Assembly: GCA_045616125.1 (NCBI GenBank)
Contig: JAZLGC010000043.1
Coordinates: 1-10,409 of the forward strand
DNA: 10,409 nt
Source of the DNA: Treponema_I sp045616125
Lineage (GTDB): Bacteria > Spirochaetota > Spirochaetia > Treponematales > Treponemataceae
Reading direction: 5' to 3'
Made by a program: the position numbers and the translations under genes. The first letter of the stretch is position 1. Each line of letters opens with the position of its first letter. Below, piece by piece: positions 5,499 through 10,409 of the stretch. The notes under the pieces are model-generated. The model saw only the letters and a program-made list of their open reading frames with translations, did no database searches and was not told the origin of the DNA.

Positions 5499-7270
5499 AA
5501 CCATTATTCCACTTTTTGAAACTTGCCTGGAAAACCAGTCCAGCCTACGTGCTTTCCATGATCTTCATGGCGCTGGTAAACGGGGCAAAAACTATTCTTA
5601 ATATCGTACTCCCCATGCTGCTGGTAAATGAACTTACCGGAGAACGGAGTCTGTCAAACCTGATTCTTTACACCGGATTTATTATCGGCAACAACGTACT
5701 GATGCAACTTATTGCCAATATGTTCAAGAAATATATTGATGCCAAAGAATCCTGGATGACTTCAAGCCTTATTGCCGTAATGGGAACCAAGGTTATGAAC
5801 ATTGAATATTCCTACCTGGAAGATCCCTACTATCTGGATCTGAAGGAACGGGCCATTTTCTCCCTGACTAACCAGAACGTACTTTCCAGGGTCATCCACG
5901 ATTTTTCCACCCTGATTCAGAATTTCTGTGTACTGATCAGCCTTATTGCCATTCTTTCAACGTTGGGATGGCAATTGATTACAGCCTGTATCTTTGCCAG
6001 TGTAGCCTTAATCGCCATATCTGCCTTAAGCATGGGAAAAATCACCAAAATCTTCCAGATGCTGATACCGGTAAACCGCCGGTTCAACTACTATCTGAAC
6101 CTGGCCGTGGATACTCCGGCACAGAAAGAAATCCGGCTGTACGACATGGAAAACCTTATAACCGGTACTATTCAGGAAGACTTGAAAGAAAGCATGAGTA
6201 AATTCAATGAAGGCTTTTTTGCCATGGGACAGATGTTCGGCAGCATGACCGTATTCAGCGAACTGATTGCCGCTTTCAGCTATTGCTGGGTGGGCATAAG
6301 AACACTGACAACTACTTATGGTCCGATCCTTTCTCTTGGGGCCTTAACCATGTATGTGTCTGCAGCAATTAACTTTTCAAACGTCATGACGACTTTTGGG
6401 GAATCAGTTATTCAGGTGAATCAGATGCTCACCTTGATGAAGCCCTATCTGGAATTCATGAACCTGCCGGAAGAAACTGCCCTGAGCGGGCACGAACCAT
6501 TCAGCGGCGATATTGAAACCGTTGAATTCCGAAACGTAACCTTTACCTACCCTAAAGCAGAAAAACCGATTTTACGGAACATCAGTTTTTCCGTACAGAA
6601 GGGTCAGAAGATTTCCATCGTGGGGCTAAACGGTGCCGGTAAATCAACTCTGGTTAAACTGATTTGCCGCATGTACCAGGCTGACAGCGGTGAAATTCTG
6701 GTAAACGGCCGGAACATTTACGACTATGACTACAACAGCTATATGAACGCCATCAGTGCAGTTTTCCAGGACTACAAGATGTTCAACTTTACCATTGAGG
6801 AAAACATTGTGGGTGGAAACGCCGGTACGGTAAGCCAGGAACGGGTACAAGAGCTTATTGACGAAGTTGGCCTTCATGATAAGATTGCAGAGCTGCCCAA
6901 TGGCGTTCAGAGCCGGTTTGGTAAGGAATACGATGAAGACGGTATTGAAATGTCCGGCGGGCAGAGTCAGAAAATTGCCATTGCCCGTGCCCTGTACAAA
7001 AAGGCCAGCATGGTCATTCTTGATGAGCCTGCCAGCGCACTGGACCCCATCTCTGAAGCAGAGATTTATGAAAAGTTCAACAGTCTGGTCCAGGATAAGA
7101 CTGCCATGTACATCAGTCACCGCATGTCTTCCAGCGTGTTCTGCGACAAGATTCTGATTATCGACGGAGGAACTGTCAGTGATTACGACAGCCACGAAAA
7201 CCTGATGAAGAAAACCGACAGCCTGTATTATAAGCTGTTCATGGCTCAGGCCGATAATTACAGAAACTAG
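5495..7270 (+). CDS. ABC exporter half-transporter, subunit 2
   Basis: A 591-residue half-transporter, paralogous to the preceding subunit and translationally coupled to it by a four-base overlap. Hydrophobic segments are near 15-45, 53-77, 143-181, 248-270 and 275-297. The ATPase domain shows Walker A GLNGAGKST (377-385), VFQDY Q-loop, signature MSGGQ (486-490), Walker B MVILDEP with Glu511, D-loop SALDP and H-loop His542. Both members of the pair keep the catalytic glutamate and a consensus-like signature. They therefore lack the one-site-degenerate pattern seen in many heterodimeric exporters such as TM287/288. The gene ends directly against the bidirectional terminator at 7271. No dedicated substrate gene (lanthipeptide, microcin or modifying enzyme) lies next to it, which favours efflux over peptide secretion. 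The substrate remains unknown. Confidence 0.93.
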   Translation: MKPLFHFLKLAWKTSPAYVLSMIFMALVNGAKTILNIVLPMLLVNELTGERSLSNLILYTGFIIGNNVLMQLIANMFKKYIDAKESWMTSSLIAVMGTKVMNIEYSYLEDPYYLDLKERAIFSLTNQNVLSRVIHDFSTLIQNFCVLISLIAILSTLGWQLITACIFASVALIAISALSMGKITKIFQMLIPVNRRFNYYLNLAVDTPAQKEIRLYDMENLITGTIQEDLKESMSKFNEGFFAMGQMFGSMTVFSELIAAFSYCWVGIRTLTTTYGPILSLGALTMYVSAAINFSNVMTTFGESVIQVNQMLTLMKPYLEFMNLPEETALSGHEPFSGDIETVEFRNVTFTYPKAEKPILRNISFSVQKGQKISIVGLNGAGKSTLVKLICRMYQADSGEILVNGRNIYDYDYNSYMNAISAVFQDYKMFNFTIEENIVGGNAGTVSQERVQELIDEVGLHDKIAELPNGVQSRFGKEYDEDGIEMSGGQSQKIAIARALYKKASMVILDEPASALDPISEAEIYEKFNSLVQDKTAMYISHRMSSSVFCDKILIIDGGTVSDYDSHENLMKKTDSLYYKLFMAQADNYRN

Positions 7271-7313
7271 AAAAACTCAGGCCCCTGAGCCTGTCGAAGG
7301 GTCCTGAGTTTTT
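7271..7313. terminator. Bidirectional terminator with a repeat in its loop
   Basis: An 11-bp perfect stem, AAAAACTCAGG (7271-7281) with CCTGAGTTTTT (7303-7313), supplies A- and T-runs for termination in both directions. The 21-base loop region contains CCTGAGCCTGTCGAAGG, whose own ends can pair (CCCT with AGGG). The stem abuts the exporter stop codon on the left and overlaps one base of the glycosyltransferase stop codon on the right, so the convergent gap is essentially all terminator. Confidence 0.9.
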
Positions 7314-8104
7314 CACTTTCTATTTTTATGATACTTCACCAGCCCGTTTACCGCCCAATGAAACATATACCAAAGACTTTTGAAAATTCCTAAATGCAAC
7401 ACTTCCCGGTATACCCGCCACTGAGGATAAATCATTTTCCTTTTTGATGCTGTCAGGGAATCAGAACGCATACGATAATCCACCAGAACATCCGAATACC
7501 CAACCGCAACTACGCCTTGTTTCATTACATCAAGAATCATGGCATAGTCATCGCGTAAACTTTGTAACTCTTCCCGAAAATGTATCGGCGTCGTCAATAA
7601 ATCTGTATCAATGATTGTAATTGATGGAAACATAGGACAGTGATGCAACATTTGATTATAGGTTCGGATTCCTGGATAGCAATAATCTGGTAGAACCGGT
7701 TCTGTGCATTGTTCATTCATCCGGCGATACCCGCAAAAAAAGATAGCTCCTTTTGGCACAGTACACGATGAAATGTGTTCCAGCATTGTTTCCAGATATT
7801 TTGAATGCCAGACATCATCACTATCTAAAAAACATATAAACCTGCCAGTTACATATTTCAAAGCTTCGTTTCGGGCACCACTTGACCCCTTTTTTGTTGA
7901 TAATGCGATAACCCGAATCCTACTGTCATCTTTCGCATATGAATTTGCAATAGAAACCGTTACCCCATCATCTGTAGAACAATCATCTACTGCAATTAAT
8001 TCCCAGTTAGTAAAGGTCTGCGATATCACTGACTCAAGTGTTTCACGTAAGTATGCAGATGCATTTCTCATCGGCATAACTATAGAACAACGAAAAGAAT
8101 ACAT
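7313..8104 (-). CDS. Family 2 (GT-A) glycosyltransferase
   Basis: A 263-residue cytoplasmic or membrane-associated enzyme that transfers a sugar from a nucleotide-sugar donor to a growing glycan. The N-terminus CSIVMPMRNASAYLRETLES is typical of GT2, followed by the donor-binding aspartates in VDDCSTDD (Asp40, Asp41) and the metal-binding DXD as FLDSDD (94-97). RDDYAMILD near 180 fits the GT2 catalytic-base region. The C-terminus is short and basic (NGLVKYHKNRK) with one hydrophobic stretch before it, like many O-antigen transferases. There is no clear Shine-Dalgarno, but the ATG is only six bases after the stop of the Wzz-like gene, so coupling is likely. It is the last gene of the cluster. 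The sugar and linkage cannot be predicted; its position suggests the same galactofuranose-containing polymer. Confidence 0.88.
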   Translation of the reverse strand: MYSFRCSIVMPMRNASAYLRETLESVISQTFTNWELIAVDDCSTDDGVTVSIANSYAKDDSRIRVIALSTKKGSSGARNEALKYVTGRFICFLDSDDVWHSKYLETMLEHISSCTVPKGAIFFCGYRRMNEQCTEPVLPDYCYPGIRTYNQMLHHCPMFPSITIIDTDLLTTPIHFREELQSLRDDYAMILDVMKQGVVAVGYSDVLVDYRMRSDSLTASKRKMIYPQWRVYREVLHLGIFKSLWYMFHWAVNGLVKYHKNRK

Positions 8105-8110
8105 ATGTTT

Positions 8111-8965
8111 TTACTTTTTCTTGAACTTAGCAATAACTTCCGGATCATGTACAAGATTTTGAAGAGCATTTATCAGGAATGCAAAAAAGATTGATACGAA
8201 GAAACCTGCTAAAGATATAATTGCTATTTGTACAGCAGGAGATTTTGCTTTATTTTCATCCTTTTTTTCTTCAGTTTTCTTTTCTGAAGCGCCTGAAGCA
8301 TTCTTTAACACTTGAACATCGCTATCAACTTTTAGAGAGCGGATTTTTTCCAGTTCATACTCAGTCTGTAACGACTGATATACCGCCTTTTGAGACTCCA
8401 GTTCCAGTTCATATCCATTTTTTACCGAACCACTGGATTCATTAACCTTTTTGAGCAATACTTCAATATCACTCTTTTTTTCAGCAAGTGATTTCTCATA
8501 TCCTCCCAAAATTTTTTGAGTTTCTTCCTGTTTTGATTTCTGATAATTCTCAACCAGTTTATCCACAACATACTTCACTGCTTTTTGCGGTTTCTCTTTA
8601 TCTTCATCAGTATACGTTATGGTAAGAATCCCATTTTTATAACTTGTCGTAAGGGAAGAAGCCTTTGTTCCATTTTTATAGGCAGATATATATTTTTTAC
8701 ATAATTCCTGAGCATACAGCGCATTTACCGGAAGAGTAAAATCATCATCAAAAACAATTACTTTTGCACTGCTGGTATATACCGGTACTACCGACTGTTT
8801 AGCAAGTTCTGCTGCTTTTGCCACCTTTTTTTCATGAAAGGTGACATACAGACACCCACTGATAAACGTTACAAGAGTTAAAACAATAATCAGGATTTTA
8901 TAATTCCAGATAACTACCGCCAAATCTACCAGGCTGATTTCTTCATCGTTTTCTATTTGTTCCAT
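8111..8965 (-). CDS. Wzz-like polysaccharide chain-length determinant
   Basis: A 284-residue inner-membrane polysaccharide co-polymerase. The layout is the classic one: a short cytoplasmic start (MEQIENDEEISLVDLAVVIW), transmembrane helix 1 near 24-44, a periplasmic domain rich in charged and probably coiled-coil segments (about 140-220), then a second helix at roughly 245-268 (VQIAIISLAGFFVSIFFAF) and a short basic tail ending KFKKK. A Lys/Glu-rich stretch (EKKTEEKKDENKAK) precedes helix 2. No Walker kinase domain is present, so it is the Wzz type and not the fused BY-kinase type. It is somewhat shorter than enterobacterial Wzz proteins (about 325 residues). GAGAGG at 8970-8975 supports the start. 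It lies between glf and the glycosyltransferase and probably sets the length of the glycan they help build. Confidence 0.85.
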   Translation of the reverse strand: MEQIENDEEISLVDLAVVIWNYKILIIVLTLVTFISGCLYVTFHEKKVAKAAELAKQSVVPVYTSSAKVIVFDDDFTLPVNALYAQELCKKYISAYKNGTKASSLTTSYKNGILTITYTDEDKEKPQKAVKYVVDKLVENYQKSKQEETQKILGGYEKSLAEKKSDIEVLLKKVNESSGSVKNGYELELESQKAVYQSLQTEYELEKIRSLKVDSDVQVLKNASGASEKKTEEKKDENKAKSPAVQIAIISLAGFFVSIFFAFLINALQNLVHDPEVIAKFKKK

Positions 8966-8979
8966 AGGGCCTCTCGCTT

Positions 8980-8997
8980 TATAAGCTATAGCTTATA
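8980..8997. promoter_or_regulatory. 18-bp perfect palindrome before the Wzz-like gene
   Basis: TATAAGCTATAGCTTATA fills much of the gap between glf and the Wzz-like gene. As RNA it gives a 7-bp stem with a UAUA loop; as DNA it is a symmetric protein-binding candidate. It touches the -10 of the internal promoter candidate here. It is not a terminator, because no U-run follows. Confidence 0.5.
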
Positions 8998-9025
8998 TCT
9001 TACGGCAAAAAAAAGGATTTCTCAA
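8997..9025 (-). promoter_or_regulatory. Possible internal promoter for the Wzz-like gene
   Basis: On the minus strand, TTGAGA (9020-9025) and TAAGAT (8997-9002) are 17 bp apart, spanning the end of glf. Transcription would start inside the palindrome at 8980-8997. Both boxes match four to five bases of consensus, so this is tentative. Confidence 0.35.
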
Positions 9026-10118
9026 TAGTACGATACACAGAAAAAGCTGCATCAATGGTATCATCCATATCAAAATACCGGTACATACCAAGTCTGCCAC
9101 CAAAAATTACCGTAGATTCACGGGATGCAAGTTCCTGATATTTTGTATACAACTCATTATTTATAGAATCCGTTACAGGATAATACGGTTCATCACCACG
9201 TTTCCAAAGCTTTGGAAACTCTTTTGTTATAACCGTACAAGGTTGAGTTCCAAACTCAAAATGCTTATGCTCGATAATTCTAGTATACGGAATTTCCATA
9301 TCAGTGTAATTAACTACCGCATTTCCCTGAAAATTATCACAATCAAGAACCTGTGTTTCAAAACGCAGCGACCGATATTCCAGTTCCCCAAATCGATAAT
9401 TGAAATACTGATCAATGGGCCCTGTATACACGATTTGTTCTGCCATATTTTTCCATCGGTCCGGTTCTTCCAAAAAATCTGTACCCAGAATGATGTCGGC
9501 ACCTTTCAACATATTCAGAATCATGTGGGTATAGCCACCAACAGGAATTCCCTGATACTTATCTGTAAAATAATTATTATCATAGGTAAACCGTACCGGT
9601 AGCCTTTTGATAATAGAAGGCGGTAATTCTTTACAGTTTTTTCCCCACTGTTTTTCGGTATACCCTTTTACCAACAGGTTAAAAACGTCTTTTCCAACAA
9701 GACTGATACCCTGCTCCTCAAGATTTGCCGGTATTTTGTCTGCCATAACCGCAGACTGCTCTGCAATTCTTTTTTTTGCCTGCTCTGGAGTTATCACATC
9801 CGGCCAGATGCGGTTAAAAGTGTTCATGTTAAAAGGCAGATTAAACAATTGATTTTTGTAAATTGCCACCGGGCTGTTCGTAAAACAATTGAATTCAGAA
9901 AACCTGTTTACATAATTCCAAATCTGTTTGCTGTCAGTGTGGAAAATATGGGCACCATAGCGGTGAACCTGGATACCTGCTATTTCTTCTGTATAACAGT
10001 TCCCACCAACATGATTACGCTTTTCAATAACCAGAACTTTTTTGCCTGCCTCAACAGCTTTTTGAGCGATGACCGCATTAAAAAGCCCTGCGCCTACAAG
10101 AATCAAATCGTATTTCAT
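9000..10118 (-). CDS. glf: UDP-galactopyranose mutase
   Basis: A flavoenzyme that interconverts UDP-galactopyranose and UDP-galactofuranose, the donor for galactofuranose in surface glycans. It has 372 residues from the chosen start, close to the 367-390 of known homologues. The FAD-binding Rossmann motif is VGAGLFNAV (8-16), followed by VIEKRNHVGGNCYTE. The hallmark YGAHIFHT is at 54-61 and EKQWGKNCKELP, with the substrate-stacking Trp158, at 155-166. RLPVRFTYDNNYF, EHKHFEFG and the C-terminal GRLGMYRYFDMDDTI are also conserved. Two ATGs two codons apart are possible (10124, 10118). The second is favoured because MKYDLILVGAG matches the family start and it lies six bases after a TATACT box, as in a leaderless message. 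There is no Shine-Dalgarno for either. It is probably the first gene of the glycan cluster within this window. Confidence 0.95.
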   Translation of the reverse strand: MKYDLILVGAGLFNAVIAQKAVEAGKKVLVIEKRNHVGGNCYTEEIAGIQVHRYGAHIFHTDSKQIWNYVNRFSEFNCFTNSPVAIYKNQLFNLPFNMNTFNRIWPDVITPEQAKKRIAEQSAVMADKIPANLEEQGISLVGKDVFNLLVKGYTEKQWGKNCKELPPSIIKRLPVRFTYDNNYFTDKYQGIPVGGYTHMILNMLKGADIILGTDFLEEPDRWKNMAEQIVYTGPIDQYFNYRFGELEYRSLRFETQVLDCDNFQGNAVVNYTDMEIPYTRIIEHKHFEFGTQPCTVITKEFPKLWKRGDEPYYPVTDSINNELYTKYQELASRESTVIFGGRLGMYRYFDMDDTIDAAFSVYRTIEKSFFLP

Positions 10119-10124
10119 GGGCAT

Positions 10125-10153
10125 AGTATATAAAATTTATATACTTTTGTTTA
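10125..10153 (-). promoter_or_regulatory. glf promoter candidate, leaderless geometry
   Basis: On the minus strand, TATACT (10125-10130) lies 17 bp from a weak -35, TAAACA (10148-10153). The -10 ends six bases before the ATG at 10118, the same distance as in the regulator gene. The region is very AT-rich, so the -35 is uncertain. Confidence 0.45.
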
Positions 10154-10158
10154 TATAC
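10126..10158. promoter_or_regulatory. Palindrome and extra half-site over the glf promoter
   Basis: GTATATAAA-A-TTTATATAC (10126-10144) is a perfect 9-bp inverted repeat. The right arm is repeated directly at 10150-10158, 14 bp further on. The array covers the glf -10 and reaches into the -35 region, as an operator would. AT-richness makes chance palindromes more likely here. Confidence 0.4.
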
Positions 10159-10178
10159 AGAATGATACCAGGAGTCTT

Positions 10179-10201
10179 GTTATACGATTTTATCGTATAA
10201 C
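10179..10201. promoter_or_regulatory. Toxin-operon operator candidate 1
   Basis: Perfect 10-bp arms, GTTATACGAT and ATCGTATAAC, flank TTT. It lies just upstream of the TTGACA box of the toxin gene. The 16-bp core TACGATTTTATCGTAT recurs at 10213-10228. It is probably bound by the antitoxin encoded beyond the window edge. Confidence 0.65.
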
Positions 10202-10203
10202 CT

Positions 10204-10233
10204 TTGACATTCTACGATTTTATCGTATATTAT
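10204..10233 (+). promoter_or_regulatory. Toxin gene promoter
   Basis: A consensus TTGACA (10204-10209) is followed by overlapping -10 candidates, TATATT at 10226-10231 (16 bp) and TATTAT at 10228-10233 (18 bp). Either puts the transcript start at about 10238-10240, on top of the GTG start codon, so the message is probably leaderless. Confidence 0.65.
10213..10228. promoter_or_regulatory. Toxin-operon operator candidate 2
   Basis: TACGAT-TTT-ATCGTA, with an added T shared with the first site, sits between the -35 and -10 of the toxin promoter. Its centre is 30 bp from the first copy, about three helical turns, so two dimers would bind on the same face of the DNA. Confidence 0.6.
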
Positions 10234-10239
10234 ACAAAT

Positions 10240-10409
10240 GTGACCAGAGAATTTATTTTTACATCTACATTTAATAATTGTTGGAAAGCAATGGGATTGA
10301 ATGATGAAAACCTCAGAGAACTTGAGCAGGAACTTTTGAAAAATCCCCAATCAGGTGATGTAATTGAAGGTACTGGCGGTGCAAGAAAATTGAGAATAAG
10401 ACTTGGTAA
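10240..10409 (+). CDS. HigB/RelE-family toxin, N-terminal part
   Basis: The first 56 codons of a gene cut off by the right edge. The product begins TREFIFTSTFNNCWKAMGL (after the initiator) and continues with ENLRELEQELLKNPQSGDVI and EGTGGARKLRIRLG. The L-x-x-E-L-L-x-N-P-x-x-G-D-V-I-x-G-T-G-G-x-R-K-x-R pattern is characteristic of RelE/ParE-superfamily toxins of the HigB type, which cleave mRNA at the ribosome. HigB is usually encoded before its Xre-type antitoxin HigA, which should follow just outside the window. The GTG start at 10240 is chosen because the next in-frame ATG (codon 18) would delete the first strand of the fold. There is no Shine-Dalgarno. An out-of-frame ATG overlaps the start and meets a stop at once (ATGTGA). 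Two matching palindromes precede it. Confidence 0.82.
   Translation, partial: MTREFIFTSTFNNCWKAMGLNDENLRELEQELLKNPQSGDVIEGTGGARKLRIRLG

Noticed and set aside
6644..7195. Minus-strand 183-codon ORF opposite the second exporter gene
   Set aside because: Antisense to the conserved ATPase domain, with no domain features or ribosome binding site. The similar 200-codon ORF at 4200-4802 was dropped for the same reason.
10238..10243. ATGTGA as a start-stop mini ORF controlling the toxin
   Set aside because: The transcript is predicted to begin at about 10238-10240, so a regulatory mini ORF would have no leader and no ribosome binding site; the overlap is probably incidental.
1..10409. CRISPR array, tRNA genes, insertion sequences or prophage genes
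   Set aside because: I looked for regularly spaced repeats, tRNA-like cloverleaf ends, transposase-like proteins and phage proteins and saw none. The repeats present are short palindromes or a single tandem duplication.

Overview
The window looks like chromosome of a host-associated spirochaete, most likely a Treponema. This is inferred from three things: the character of the arginyl-tRNA synthetase, a BspA-type leucine-rich-repeat protein next to it, and palindromic dispersed repeats whose translation reads HPELVSGS. No rRNA or other taxonomic marker is present, so the genus is only moderately supported.

Left third (1-3434, all minus strand). The 5' end of a leucine-rich-repeat surface-type protein leaves at the left edge. 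Next come a strong hairpin terminator, the housekeeping gene argS, and a 389-residue regulator with a C-terminal ArsR-type winged helix and a roughly 300-residue N-terminal region I cannot assign.

Middle (3435-7313). The regulator is divergent from two overlapping genes for the halves of a heterodimeric ABC exporter (ATGA overlap). The intergenic region carries two copies of a 16-bp operator-like palindrome, TTAGA-N6-TCTAA. One covers the regulator's own -10 box. The other exactly fills the spacer of a candidate exporter promoter. This is the layout expected of a self-regulated, ligand- or stress-responsive efflux module. A dispersed-repeat palindrome lies in the exporter leader, and a related repeat forms the loop of the terminator that closes the operon.

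Right third (7313-10118, minus strand). A visibly AT-richer glycan cluster is transcribed in the order glf (UDP-galactopyranose mutase), a Wzz-like chain-length protein, and a GT2 glycosyltransferase. It points to a galactofuranose-containing surface polysaccharide and converges on the exporter operon at a shared bidirectional terminator.

Right edge (10179-10409). The 5' part of a HigB/RelE-type toxin gene runs off the window, preceded by two near-identical palindromes 30 bp apart around its promoter.

Three genes (the ArsR-like regulator, glf and the toxin) lack a Shine-Dalgarno sequence. Each has a -10-like box placed so that transcription would begin at or next to the start codon, which suggests leaderless mRNAs. 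Most of the other genes have strong GGAGG-type ribosome binding sites. Nothing here is a complete novel defence or mobile system. The most interesting parts are the regulator/exporter pair with its matched operators and the leaderless starts.
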